A stretch of DNA of 64,000 bases from Caenimonas koreensis DSM 17982 (GTDB lineage Bacteria; Pseudomonadota; Gammaproteobacteria; Burkholderiales; Burkholderiaceae_C): NCBI RefSeq assembly GCF_009646335.1, contig NZ_WJBU01000004.1, forward strand, positions 1 to 64,000, read 5' to 3'. Both the position numbers and the translations under genes were made by a program. The notes under the pieces are model-generated. The model was not told the origin of the DNA. It did no database searches and saw nothing but the letters and a program-made list of their open reading frames with translations. Within the stretch, counting starts at the first letter, position 1, and each line of letters begins with the position of its first letter. Positions 25,633 to 35,954 of this stretch are shown piece after piece.

Positions 25633-26331
25633 AACCTGTTTGCCTGTGTCGCGCGGCACGTGTGTAAGCAACGCATGGGCCACATCGGCAGCCGCAATCG
25701 ACTTGTAGTTGTCGGGGATGAGCGGTGCGAGGATGCGGCTGAGGCGCATGGCCAGCTTTTCGCCGCCGCGCAGTGGCTGGCCGAGCGCCTCGCGGTCACC
25801 CGCCAGGAAGGATGGCCGTGCAATCACCAGCGTGGCGAACCCCATCGCAGACAGCGCCTCCTCGGTTTCGCCCTTGACCCGGTTGTAGAAGATGCGTGAG
25901 TGCTTGTCAGCGCCCATCGCGCTCACGACGCCCAGGCGTGTCGCACCCGCAGCCCTGGCAGCCTGTGCCACCGCCACGACGGCATCGTGATCAACAGCGC
26001 GGAAAGCCGCCTCACTGCCTGCGACCTTGATGGTGGTGCCCAAAGCAATGAAGGCTTCGCTCGCGCGGGGCAGCGCGGGCAAAGCCTTCAAAAAATCAAC
26101 CCGGTGCTGCGTGAGCTTGGCGTGGGTCAGGGGTAACTCGCGGCGGCCCACGGAATGGACCGCCACCACCGAGTTATCGGCCAAAAGTCCTTGCAGGATT
26201 TCCCGGCCCACGAGGCCCGAAGCCCCCGCCACCAGAACGGTTCGACCTTCCGCCGCCGCCACCGCCGCCGTTGCGTCGGCCGCGCCCGCCCATGCTGTCG
26301 ACGCTGGTGCGAAGGGGGTCGGGTTGTCCAT
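25606..26331 (-). CDS. NAD(P)-binding Rossmann protein (HTATIP2/YwnB-like)
   Basis: The Rossmann core reads [20 protein letters not shown], followed by [21 protein letters not shown], then [20 protein letters not shown] and [13 protein letters not shown], as in atypical SDRs related to HTATIP2. The function is unknown; relatives are NADPH-binding oxidoreductases or regulators. The ATG at 26331 makes a 30-residue Ala-rich leader and overlaps the rhlE 3' end by 158 nt in another frame on the same strand. A GTG at 26262 is nearer the core but still overlaps. The 3' end overlaps the convergent gene by 27 nt. Confidence 0.8.
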   Translation of the reverse strand: MDNPTPFAPASTAWAGAADATAAVAAAEGRTVLVAGASGLVGREILQGLLADNSVVAVHSVGRRELPLTHAKLTQHRVDFLKALPALPRASEAFIALGTTIKVAGSEAAFRAVDHDAVVAVAQAARAAGATRLGVVSAMGADKHSRIFYNRVKGETEEALSAMGFATLVIARPSFLAGDREALGQPLRGGEKLAMRLSRILAPLIPDNYKSIAAADVAHALLTHVPRDTGKQVLLSGSMRA

Positions 26332-27940
26332 CGGTGTGCCTCACGGTTGCGTCACGTTGTACGAACGGACTCGAGATATTGTGCGCGCCATCGCGGGGCT
26401 GGTCTTCAAGATCGCGGCGCGGGGGGCGGTTGGCGCCATTGCCATTGCCATTGCCGTACCCGTTGCCGCCACCATTGCCACCGTTACCGGCATTGCGGCT
26501 TTGCTGCGGACGCGGGCCCTGGGCGCGCTGGCCCTGCGGTTGCTGTGCGCCATTGCGTGCGCCATTTTGCGGGCCGCCGCGCGAGCGGGCGCCGTTGCCT
26601 TCGGTCTTGCCAGCGCCATTGCGCTGGCCGCCACGGCCGCCGCCGCCATCAGCGGCCTTGTTGTCGCGGATGCGCGTCATCATTTCCTGGCGTGCGGCCT
26701 TGGCAGCGGCCTGCATCACGTCGCGGCCCGGCGGCTTGCCGGCGCCGCCCCAGATCGTCTGGCGGCCCATGGCGATCGGCTCGGCGCGCTCGCCCGGCTC
26801 AGGCTGGAAGCCCTCGATGACCTGCGCGGGGATGCGTTGCTTGGTGAAGCGCTCGATCTCGGCCATGAAGCCCTCTTCGTCCAGGCAGACGAAGCTCACC
26901 GCCGCGCCTTCGTTGCCGGCGCGGCCCGTGCGGCCGATGCGGTGCACGTAATCTTCAGGGACGTTCGGGATTTCGTAGTTCACGACGTGCGGCAGCTCGT
27001 CGATGTCGATACCGCGGGCGGCGATGTCGGTGGCCACCAGCGCGCGGATGTCGCCGCTCTTGAAGCCGCCCAGCGCCTGCGTGCGCGCCGACTGGCTCTT
27101 GTTGCCGTGCAGCGCCATCGCGTTGATGCCGTTCTTGGTCAGGAATTCGGCCACGTTGTTCGCGCCGAACTTGGTGCGCGTGAACACCAGCACCTGGCTC
27201 CAGTTGTGCTCATTGATGATGTGGGCGAGCAGCTGCTTCTTCTTGCCGCGGCTGACCGGATGCTGAGTCTGCGTGATGCGTTGCACAGTGGTGTTGCGCG
27301 GCGTGACCTGGATGCTTTGCGGATTGCGCAACAGTTTGTCAGCGAGGTCGCGAATTTCATCGCTGAACGTGGCCGAGAACAACAGGCTCTGTTTTTCACT
27401 CGGCATGAGCGCGAGGATCTTCTTCACATCGGGCAAGAAGCCCATGTCGAGCATGCGGTCGGCTTCGTCGAGGATGAGGATTTCGACGGTCGACAGGTCC
27501 AGGAAGCCCTGCTGCTGCAGGTCGAGCAGGCGGCCCGGTGTGGCCACCACGATGTCGACGCCGGCCTTGAGCTTGGCGGCCTGCGGATTCATGCCGACGC
27601 CGCCGAAGATCACGGTGGACGTGAGGTTCAGGTACTTGCCATAGGTGCGGATGGACTCTTCCACCTGGGCGGCGAGTTCACGCGTGGGCGTGAGCACGAG
27701 GGCGGCGATGCCGTCCTTGCCGAATCGGTTGGTCTTGCTTTGGCCCTTGCTGAGCTTGTGCAGCATGGGCAGGGTGAAGGCGGCTGTCTTGCCGGTGCCC
27801 GTCTGGGCGCCGCCGAGAAGGTCGTGGCCTTCGAGCACGGCGGGAATCGCCTGGGCCTGGATGGGGGTGGGGGTTTCGTAGCCTTGCTCGTGCACGGCTT
27901 TGAGGATGGCGGGAGCCAGGTTCAGTTCGTCAAAAGTCAT
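26174..27940 (-). CDS. rhlE: DEAD-box RNA helicase RhlE
   Basis: I start it at ATG 27940 ([12 protein letters not shown]), the usual DEAD-box start after the Q-motif lead. Motifs in order: Q motif [14 protein letters not shown], Walker A AQTGTGKT, motif Ib [13 protein letters not shown] in [16 protein letters not shown] in [11 protein letters not shown], and motifs [16 protein letters not shown] and [10 protein letters not shown]. The C-terminus (about residues 400-588) is a Gly/Arg/Asn-rich low-complexity tail ending GNPARTFGR, typical of RhlE RNA-binding tails. It remodels RNA in ribosome assembly and mRNA decay. The G-rich tail overlaps the start of the next gene on the same strand. Confidence 0.93.
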   Translation of the reverse strand: MTFDELNLAPAILKAVHEQGYETPTPIQAQAIPAVLEGHDLLGGAQTGTGKTAAFTLPMLHKLSKGQSKTNRFGKDGIAALVLTPTRELAAQVEESIRTYGKYLNLTSTVIFGGVGMNPQAAKLKAGVDIVVATPGRLLDLQQQGFLDLSTVEILILDEADRMLDMGFLPDVKKILALMPSEKQSLLFSATFSDEIRDLADKLLRNPQSIQVTPRNTTVQRITQTQHPVSRGKKKQLLAHIINEHNWSQVLVFTRTKFGANNVAEFLTKNGINAMALHGNKSQSARTQALGGFKSGDIRALVATDIAARGIDIDELPHVVNYEIPNVPEDYVHRIGRTGRAGNEGAAVSFVCLDEEGFMAEIERFTKQRIPAQVIEGFQPEPGERAEPIAMGRQTIWGGAGKPPGRDVMQAAAKAARQEMMTRIRDNKAADGGGGRGGQRNGAGKTEGNGARSRGGPQNGARNGAQQPQGQRAQGPRPQQSRNAGNGGNGGGNGYGNGNGNGANRPPRRDLEDQPRDGAHNISSPFVQRDATVRHTDGQPDPLRTSVDSMGGRGRRNGGGGGGGRSNRSGGGGFGPRGPGNPARTFGR

Positions 27941-28254
27941 TCGAAGGGGCGCCGTCCTTGGCGCTTGGGAATCGGCCTGTACGGTGCAGCGCACCGAGCC
28001 AGTCAAAGGCAGATGGAGGTCTTAAGGTTTGGGAGCAGCGGGCCTGCAATGAGGCTGCGTGGTCCCCAGCGAGACGCTGAGGTTGCGGGCAACTGGAGTC
28101 CGCAACGAGCCGATTGTCTCATGAATCAGTGGGGTGCCCTGCCGCTGCCTCATTCGCGGGGGTTGTATGAACCGCCACGGCTGGGTACGCTTGGCAAAAC
28201 TCTGTAAACAATGAGCTCTGCCGACCGATAATCAGCGGGTCCCACAGGAAATCA
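27941..28254. other. Intergenic region between rhlE and the first DUF1631 gene
   Basis: No coding frame is supported here. It must hold the divergent promoters of rhlE and the DUF1631 gene. An AGGAAA ribosome site lies just before the latter's ATG. I see no clear palindrome or hairpin. Confidence 0.5.
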
Positions 28255-30459
28255 ATGGCCAATTTGCTGAAGCTTCGTCTCGGCGTTTCAGACGACCCCA
28301 CAGCCTTCCAGCCGTCCCTCAACGACTGCCTGGATGCCATGCTGCAGCAGGCTGACATGCTCGTCTCCGACATGCTGGGCGGCCTCGTCGCAGCGGTGTC
28401 GCCCAATAGCCCGCGCCGTATCGCCAGCTTCCAGCAGCCAAGCACCAAGCTTGCCATCCAGAGCCTGGCTGTCAACACCAAACAAGTCTGCGCGACCTAC
28501 AAGCGTGAACTCACCCGCCTGGTCTACGAGGGCGGCGGCAAAGAGCAGGTCAATGCTGAGCTGCTTCGCTTCGAAGACCTGCGCCTGTTCGAGGATTCCG
28601 AGCTCGACCAGAGCATTGAAGTTGCTCGCGCCCAACAGGAGGTGTCCAGCGCCGTCGACGACGTTTTGCCGGCGCTCGATGCACTGATGAGCACACTACT
28701 GGGCTGGCGCACCATCCAGCCAGGGTTGAACCCGCTGCGCCCGGATGTGTTCGTTCGCGCGCTGCAGTCCACGCTTGCAGAGCATGTGCCGGAAGACCAC
28801 GTGCGTGAAGTGCTGATCGCCCCCGCAGCGGGGCTGTTGGGCACGAACCTGCGGCGTCTCTACAAGGAACTCGCGGAGTGGCTTCGCTCGTCTGGTGTGG
28901 AGCCGGCGGTTCCGGTGGGCGGGCGCATCAACAAAGGCTCGGGTGCAAGCGGTGCACCAGTCGTCGATTCGATGGCCAAGACGCTGCTCACGCTTGACAG
29001 GCTGCGCAAGCTGCTGGCAGGCGACTTCGATGCCAACCCCACGGGCCAGCGCGATTTCCTGCACACCATGCCCGCCTCGATGTCGATGCTGCAGGACATG
29101 AAGCAGGTCGACGTGCTGGTGCAAAAGCTTGAGAAGCGGCCGAAGGCGCCGCCACCTCCGCCCGTTGACATGCTGGTCGAGGCCGAGGCGCCCAAGCAGG
29201 CAGGTCCGCGCCTGGGGCACCAGCTCGGCGAGGAAGTGGTGCGGCTGATGTTCGACAACCTCTCGCTCGACAAGCGACTGCTGCCGCAGTTCAAGGGCCA
29301 GCTGAAGTCCATCGAGCCAGCCGTGCTCAAGCTCGCAGAAGGCGACTCGCGCTTTTTCAGCGACCGCACGCATCCGGCGCGGCAGTTTCTCGATCGGATC
29401 ACGCAGCGCAGCCTGGCTTTCTCTGAAGAAAAAGACCCGGGCTGGGCACGCTTTCTCTCGACAGTCGAAGACGCGACCGCATGGCTGACCAGCAAGGAAG
29501 TGGATGCCGAAACGTTCGGCGAGCTGCTTGACCACTTGCAGGAGCAATGGACGGAGCACGATCAGTTCGTCAAGCAGCGGCGCGAAGAAGCCGCGCGCGC
29601 CTTGCTGCATGCCGAGCAGCGCAACCTGCTCGCGCAAAAGCTCGCGACCGAGTTCACGCTGCAGTTCGGCGAGCTGGAAGTGCCCGATTTCGTGGCCGAC
29701 TTCCTGCGCAACTCGTGGGCGCAGGTGGTGGCCGAGGCACAGCTGAGTTGTGCCGATGGCTCTGACGACCCGTATGGCTATCGCGCCCTGGTGGACGACC
29801 TGACGTGGAGCGTGCAACGCAGCACTGCCACACGCGGCCGCGCTCGGCGCCTGGTGCAGATGATTCCGGGCCTGCTCGCCAAGTTGCGCGAAGGTCTCGA
29901 CCGCATTGACTACCCGCCGGAACTCACGGCGCGGTTCTTCAACAACCTCATCGTCATCCACCGTGCAGCCGTGCACGAAGGGCGCGACAAGGTGTCGCAG
30001 GCTGCAGCCGAGGCGGTCGAGGCGGAAGAGTCGGATTTCAACCAGAACCTCGCCGCCGTGAACGAGCTCTGGCTGGACCACCAGGAATCGCAAGACTCAG
30101 GCTTTATCGACAGCGACGCCCTCACCACCGAGCACGTGGCCAGCCCTGAAGCCGTGCTCGACGAGCCGCCCGCGCTGGTGCGCACGGGCGAGCTGCGAAC
30201 GGGCACGTGGGTCGAGCTGCTCGTGAAGAACGAGTGGGTCCGCGCGCAGCTCACGTGGGCCAGCCCGCATGGCACGCTGTTCATGTTCACATCGCTGCAA
30301 GGCACGGCGCATTCCATGTCGCGCCGCACGATGGATCGCCTGCGCACGCAAGGTGCGATCAAGATCATTGCTGACCGCAATGTGATCGACGAGGCACTCG
30401 ACAAGGTCGCCAAGGCCGCGTTGAAGAACAGCCTGAAGTCTGGTCCCGAGCCAAAGTAG
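28255..30459 (+). CDS. DUF1631 family protein, copy 1
   Basis: A 734-residue cytoplasmic, mostly helical protein of the DUF1631 family, which I know mainly from beta- and gammaproteobacteria and which has no assigned function. Family landmarks include MLQDMKQVDVLVQKLEKR, RFFSDRTHPARQFLDRITQR, and the acidic AVNELWLDHQESQDSGFIDSD. The last ~110 residues form a compact beta-rich domain (TWVELLVKNEWVRAQLTWAS and GTLFMFTSLQG) that resembles a small barrel. It shares order and motifs with the copy at 35955-38186, so the two arose by duplication. The start follows a good AGGAAA ribosome site. A chaperone/effector-like pair lies directly downstream after 112 bp. Confidence 0.85.
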   Translation: MANLLKLRLGVSDDPTAFQPSLNDCLDAMLQQADMLVSDMLGGLVAAVSPNSPRRIASFQQPSTKLAIQSLAVNTKQVCATYKRELTRLVYEGGGKEQVNAELLRFEDLRLFEDSELDQSIEVARAQQEVSSAVDDVLPALDALMSTLLGWRTIQPGLNPLRPDVFVRALQSTLAEHVPEDHVREVLIAPAAGLLGTNLRRLYKELAEWLRSSGVEPAVPVGGRINKGSGASGAPVVDSMAKTLLTLDRLRKLLAGDFDANPTGQRDFLHTMPASMSMLQDMKQVDVLVQKLEKRPKAPPPPPVDMLVEAEAPKQAGPRLGHQLGEEVVRLMFDNLSLDKRLLPQFKGQLKSIEPAVLKLAEGDSRFFSDRTHPARQFLDRITQRSLAFSEEKDPGWARFLSTVEDATAWLTSKEVDAETFGELLDHLQEQWTEHDQFVKQRREEAARALLHAEQRNLLAQKLATEFTLQFGELEVPDFVADFLRNSWAQVVAEAQLSCADGSDDPYGYRALVDDLTWSVQRSTATRGRARRLVQMIPGLLAKLREGLDRIDYPPELTARFFNNLIVIHRAAVHEGRDKVSQAAAEAVEAEESDFNQNLAAVNELWLDHQESQDSGFIDSDALTTEHVASPEAVLDEPPALVRTGELRTGTWVELLVKNEWVRAQLTWASPHGTLFMFTSLQGTAHSMSRRTMDRLRTQGAIKIIADRNVIDEALDKVAKAALKNSLKSGPEPK

Positions 30460-30531
30460 GCATTTAGTGGGACGGGGCGCCAGCGCCTCTTGAGATTTGC
30501 ACCGCAGCAGCGGGAACGATTCGCTTTCGCG

Positions 30532-30557
30532 GGTTACTCATTTCACATCGAGTAACC
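30532..30557. promoter_or_regulatory. Inverted repeat just upstream of the chaperone-like gene
   Basis: GGTTACTC (30532-30539) and GAGTAACC (30550-30557) are perfect 8-bp arms around a 10-bp loop. The repeat ends 14 bases before the ATG at 30572, so it could be an operator or an RNA hairpin that affects access to the ribosome site. TTCGC-like motifs at 30520-30530 recall plant-pathogen PIP boxes but have no matching second box at the expected spacing. Confidence 0.5.
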
Positions 30558-30571
30558 ACCGAAAGACGCAA

Positions 30572-31096
30572 ATGATCCATCAGCCTGATCGCGGCGCAAG
30601 CGCTGCTGATGACGACAAATTCGGAGTTGATGCGGACGGCATTCCACACGCCTACCGTCGTGCAGTGACTGATTTTGCTGGCGCACTTGGCCTTGACGCC
30701 GAGGCGTTGATGGCAGGCGGCAGGCTCGATAGTGGCGGCCTTGGCTTCTGGTTGCTGCATCACGGTGCACGCGACCCGCGCGCGATGACTGTGTTCGTTG
30801 ACGTCGGCGAGCTGCCTGACGATCCTGCCCAGCAACTCGCCATCCTGCGTGAGTTGCTCGAGAAGAACGTGACCACCCCCGGTGCGGTTGCTGGCTACTA
30901 CGGCGTGGTCCCAGGAACATCGAACTGTGTGTTGTGCACACGCCTGAGTTTTGAAAACGTCGAGTCGGAAGGCGATGCGCTCGGCACGTTGATGGCAACG
31001 CTGATCAGTGGCGTGGACAAGACCCGCGAAGTGCTTCAGCTGGTGCTGGACGAGATGGTCAAACGTTCGGCCGACGCGCCCCTCGAACGGGTATGA
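30572..31096 (+). CDS. CesT-like type III secretion chaperone candidate
   Basis: I start it at ATG 30572 (MIHQPDRGAS). The 174-residue acidic protein follows the class I secretion-chaperone plan: helix YRRAVTDFAGALGLDAEALM, strands GLGFWLLHH and AMTVFVDVGELP, helix AQQLAILRELLEKNVTT, strands AGYYGVVPGTSNCVLCTRLS, and a long C-terminal helix LGTLMATLISGVDKTREVLQ. Such chaperones bind one effector and deliver it to a type III secretion system. Its stop overlaps the start of the large downstream gene (ATGA at 31093-31096), the usual arrangement of chaperone and client. The family call is from fold pattern and context, not from a database hit. No secretion apparatus genes are in the window. Confidence 0.6.
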   Translation: MIHQPDRGASAADDDKFGVDADGIPHAYRRAVTDFAGALGLDAEALMAGGRLDSGGLGFWLLHHGARDPRAMTVFVDVGELPDDPAQQLAILRELLEKNVTTPGAVAGYYGVVPGTSNCVLCTRLSFENVESEGDALGTLMATLISGVDKTREVLQLVLDEMVKRSADAPLERV

Positions 31097-33468
31097 AGTC
31101 GCCGACACGACGCAGGTTTAACGCCATGTCTCCCCTAAGGCCCACCACCACGACGTCCACGACGTCCACCACGAGCACGACGCCCGGCCCACACACCGCC
31201 ACCACGCCGGCCACCACGCCGGCCACCACGAGTTCAGGCACGACGGCGGCCACGTCCGCAGCTGCCTCGGCGACCACTTCAACGACTACATCAACGACTA
31301 CATCAACGACCGCCACCACCCCGACGGCGGTCCCTGCAACGGCAGGTGAGAGAGCGTGGGTTGTTATTCATACTGCCGCGTTCGCAGGCACCGGCACGGT
31401 CCTCGGATTTTCGATGCGTCCGCTGCTGATGAACATGTGCATCAAGACGGCGGCGCAGTTCCTGGGCGACGATCCTGCCCATCCGGGCCCGCTGGCCATT
31501 GCGCTCGGCACTGCCGTCTCCGAGGGGCTCGTGGCGCCCGGTGTGCTCGGCCTCGGTGCCACTGTCGCCGAGGCCGCAGGCCGGCTCATGAAGCGCACGT
31601 GGACATCCGCCGATGTGGTCGGGCCGAAAAGCCCTGACTTCGCGCCAGATCTCGCGAGCCACATCGGCACAGCTTTCACGATCATGTCGTTCGCTCTGGC
31701 CTACCAGGCCGCGATGGGCGAGGCTCGTATTACGGCTGAGCAGGTTTTCGTCCCGGCGGCAATTGGCGGCGGTGCGACAGGGGCTGTTGCCGTCGGCACC
31801 GCTTTGCTCGGGCCCGAGTTGCGTGCCGCGCGTGCGTGGCTACGGGGCACACCGCTGCAGGGCAACCACAATCTGGTCATCCAGGGGCCGCAGCAGACGG
31901 GCCACTGCGGCGCCCGGCTTTGCGCGCGCCTGCGCAGCGCGAGCACGGGTCTTGGCGACTACGCAGCAGCCCGCGTCCGCGCAGCTGCCGAGATGAATCG
32001 CGAGCTTGTCCTGGGCATCCTCCCGGTGATCGAGGCTCAGATGATTCTGAATGTCATGCAGCCCCACCTTGATCCGGCGCAGGAGAACCTGCTGGGGCTT
32101 CAGGACATGGAAGGCATGACGGCGCATGAGCAGTTCGCGCTGTTGTCCGCGAGCCTGACCATGATTGTCCACATGAAGCGCGTCGAGGGATGGACGAATC
32201 AGTTGTTCGGCGGGCCGGTGCCCAAAGCGGATATGCAAAAGATGACGGTGCCGCACTTGCTGACAAGCTGCGGCGCTGCGGTGGTCAACTTGGCGATCAC
32301 CTGTATTTCTGGCTACCTTGCACGTGAGGCGGTGCTTTGGGGCGAGGGCGCATCCATCGCGGGTGCCGCTGGGGACGCCGAGTACGGATTCGATGGTGGC
32401 GTCCATGAACTCGACCTCATCGCCGGGCTGATGATTGGTGCGCTCGCACTTCGTGCGATTGGCAGCGGCCCGATTGGCGATGCATTTCGCCGCAGCGAGA
32501 TGGCGGGCAGCCTAATCACTGGCATTGGTGCCGGCGTGCTCACCACGGTGCCTGGCGCCGGCTCGATGGCTGCGGGCCTGGCCTTGTCGTCCGGGGCGCA
32601 CGCGTTGGCGCAACCACCGTACGAACGGCCCGATGTACGCACCCCTGCTGGCCGCGACCGCTGGCGCGCGACGGGCATCCACGGCTTCACCGGCAAGGTG
32701 GGGCACCTGGTTGTGGACACGCTCGGCGCGCTCGGCACTGGTTTGGCGAGAGGGCTGGGTTGCCTGAAACTCAGGCAGCCTCTGAAGCAAGCACAAGCGC
32801 ATGCGGACCATGGCGGCGCGGCGACCAACAACGCCACGCCTCAAACCCCAGACCTCGAAAACCAGCGGCAGGACCTGCCCGAGATCGAGCTGGTGCACCA
32901 CCTCTGGCGCGACGGAGTGGAAGATAACAGCCCGAGTAAAGCTCATGAGCGCGAGCGCATTGTTGGACTCTATACGCCGGAAGAGGCCAATCGAATCTCC
33001 GCCGAAAGAGAAACAAAGTTCGACATGGTGCTTCCAACTGATTTGGCTGAGTGGGGACTTGAACCGTCAGCGCTCGGCATGATGATGGAAAGGCGCCCCA
33101 ACACGAACGTCAACCTTACCCCCATGACTGCCGGCCGCCCGGTCACCGCATCTAGCCTGACGACGGGAACTTCATCTTCGACTACTTCCTCATCGAGTTC
33201 CTCATCTAGTTCGACTGGGTCGGCAACGGTGGCGTCAACTTCGAAGCTACGAGTGGAATTGCCAAAATCCCCGTCAACGGTGTTGCGACCGGTGCAAGAC
33301 CTGGCATCACCGACATCGCCTCAATCGCCGACATCGCCGACATCGCCGACATCGTCCCTGCCGCTCATGTCGCCTGCGCAGCTGCGAACTCCGCTGCGGA
33401 ATCAACAAACGCCACTTGTGATCAGAACACCGTCGTCACCACGCGGAGGCGCCGGCAAGCCGCGATAA
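31093..33468 (+). CDS. Effector-like protein with Thr/Ser/Pro-rich ends and hydrophobic core
   Basis: I do not recognise this 791-residue protein. Residues 1-85 are nearly all Thr, Ser, Ala and Pro; the centre (about 90-560) has several long Gly/Ala-rich hydrophobic helices (for example AIALGTAVSEGLVAPGVLGL and VFVPAAIGGGATGAVAVGTA) that could insert into membranes; residues 690-791 are again Ser/Thr/Pro-rich, with a run of Ser and TSP repeats. There is no signal peptide. Low-complexity N-terminus, membrane-active core and a coupled CesT-like gene upstream fit a secreted effector or translocated membrane protein. The start overlaps the chaperone stop; Met12 at 31126 is an alternative. GC is lower in the 3' third than in neighbouring genes, suggesting transfer. 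Confidence 0.55.
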   Translation: MKSPTRRRFNAMSPLRPTTTTSTTSTTSTTPGPHTATTPATTPATTSSGTTAATSAAASATTSTTTSTTTSTTATTPTAVPATAGERAWVVIHTAAFAGTGTVLGFSMRPLLMNMCIKTAAQFLGDDPAHPGPLAIALGTAVSEGLVAPGVLGLGATVAEAAGRLMKRTWTSADVVGPKSPDFAPDLASHIGTAFTIMSFALAYQAAMGEARITAEQVFVPAAIGGGATGAVAVGTALLGPELRAARAWLRGTPLQGNHNLVIQGPQQTGHCGARLCARLRSASTGLGDYAAARVRAAAEMNRELVLGILPVIEAQMILNVMQPHLDPAQENLLGLQDMEGMTAHEQFALLSASLTMIVHMKRVEGWTNQLFGGPVPKADMQKMTVPHLLTSCGAAVVNLAITCISGYLAREAVLWGEGASIAGAAGDAEYGFDGGVHELDLIAGLMIGALALRAIGSGPIGDAFRRSEMAGSLITGIGAGVLTTVPGAGSMAAGLALSSGAHALAQPPYERPDVRTPAGRDRWRATGIHGFTGKVGHLVVDTLGALGTGLARGLGCLKLRQPLKQAQAHADHGGAATNNATPQTPDLENQRQDLPEIELVHHLWRDGVEDNSPSKAHERERIVGLYTPEEANRISAERETKFDMVLPTDLAEWGLEPSALGMMMERRPNTNVNLTPMTAGRPVTASSLTTGTSSSTTSSSSSSSSSTGSATVASTSKLRVELPKSPSTVLRPVQDLASPTSPQSPTSPTSPTSSLPLMSPAQLRTPLRNQQTPLVIRTPSSPRGGAGKPR
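31198..31310 (+). repeat. In-frame 12-bp tandem repeats in the effector-like gene, 5' end
   Basis: GCCACCACGCCG repeats about 2.7 times from 31198 to 31230, and AACGACTACATC repeats about 2.5 times from 31281 to 31310. Both units are multiples of three and encode Thr/Ala/Ser-rich text, so changes in copy number would not shift the frame. Confidence 0.75.
33304..33357 (+). repeat. Six 9-bp tandem repeats encoding Thr-Ser-Pro, 3' end of effector-like gene
   Basis: Six consecutive 9-bp units with consensus ACATCGCCG encode ASP-TSP-QSP-TSP-TSP-TSS. The unit keeps the frame, and three units are near identical, which points to recent slippage. Confidence 0.8.
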
Positions 33469-33501
33469 TGGGCGCTTCCTCAGCGCAACCAGAATCACAC
33501 C

Positions 33502-35163
<1,662 letters not shown>

Positions 35164-35243
35164 CGACGGGCTTTGCCCGCGGCATTTGAACGCCGTCGAC
35201 CAACGCCGACAGCTGCGCTGCGGGTTGTCTCCGGCGGGTGGTG

Positions 35244-35268
35244 CTGCAGGCTGGCTGCAGGGCTTTTT
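35244..35268 (+). terminator. Hairpin with T-run between ettA and the yidB-like gene
   Basis: CTGCAG (35244-35249) pairs with CTGCAG (35255-35260) around a 5-base loop, followed by GGC and five T (35264-35268). It lies between convergent genes and would end the ettA transcript; the T-run also covers the stop codon of the yidB-like gene. Confidence 0.55.
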
Positions 35269-35830
35269 ATGTCGTCATGCCGGTCTGGATTTCATTCAGC
35301 TCTTTTTCCAGGGTATGGACGCCCGCGTCCAGCGCCTCATCGGCTTCTGACGCAATCGCTCCCGCCGGGGAGAGCTGGTTGACGACTTCCGGCAGGATTT
35401 CTGCGAGGCCGCTCGACACTTCTGTCTCCTGCACGCCGAGCTGGCGCGCCAGCACCGACACGTCTTCGTGATCGACCACACTGTCGATCGCCTCGGCCTG
35501 CAGCGGTGTGTTGGCCCCGGTTGACAACCACGACAACGCCTGCGCGCCATAGCCGCGCTGCCTGAAGCTTTCAAGCACGCCCCGCACACCCCCGTTGCGC
35601 TGGATCCAGCGCATGGCAAAGGGCAGCAGCATGGCGAGCAGCAAGCCGCGATCGCGGCCCAGCGTGTGGCCGCGATCCATGGGGGCGCCGCGGCCCATCA
35701 GGCCGCCAACCAGCATGCTCAACGAGCCAATCCCCACGTCCGGTGAATGAAACGAATGGCTGTGTGGACGTTCGGCCATCGCATTCGCGAATGTGCTTGC
35801 CAGAACTTCGCCCAGCGCAGGTGTGGACAT
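35267..35830 (-). CDS. YidB-like (DUF937) protein
   Basis: I start it at ATG 35830 (MSTPALGEVLAS), with a suitable AGGAGT site upstream. The 187-residue protein has a Gly-rich region (GSLSMLVGGLMGRGAP), then the YidB pattern: LLLAMLLPFAMRWIQRNGG, FRQRGYGAQALSWLSTGAN and LQAEAIDSVVDHEDVSVLAR, followed by GLAEILPEVVNQLSPAG. Family function is unknown. It has an unusual extra N-terminal ~70 residues and an acidic C-terminal helix. It is divergent from the second DUF1631 gene. Confidence 0.8.
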   Translation of the reverse strand: MSTPALGEVLASTFANAMAERPHSHSFHSPDVGIGSLSMLVGGLMGRGAPMDRGHTLGRDRGLLLAMLLPFAMRWIQRNGGVRGVLESFRQRGYGAQALSWLSTGANTPLQAEAIDSVVDHEDVSVLARQLGVQETEVSSGLAEILPEVVNQLSPAGAIASEADEALDAGVHTLEKELNEIQTGMTT

Positions 35831-35954
35831 CCTGTTACTCCTGTTGAATGACCAACACAGCTTAGACTTCAGCCGAATGTGCCGCGCGTAGGCTCGCACC
35901 GCTCAACCATGCGGGCAATGCGCCTTCATGGCTTGGCTCATGGGAGAAATGATC

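Noticed and set aside
26027-28207. 726-residue open frame antisense to rhlE
   Set aside because: Low-complexity Ala/Arg text from the GC-rich complement of the helicase; no recognisable domain.
28696-30093. 465-residue antisense frame within DUF1631 copy 1
   Set aside because: Shadow of the real gene; no motif and biased composition.
30520-30550. PIP-box-like TTCGC motif upstream of the chaperone-like gene
   Set aside because: The second TTCGC does not occur at the 15-bp spacing required, so I report only the inverted repeat.
33304-33357. Possible CRISPR-like repeats
   Set aside because: The repeats are 9 bp, contiguous and in frame, with no spacers; they encode a TSP repeat.
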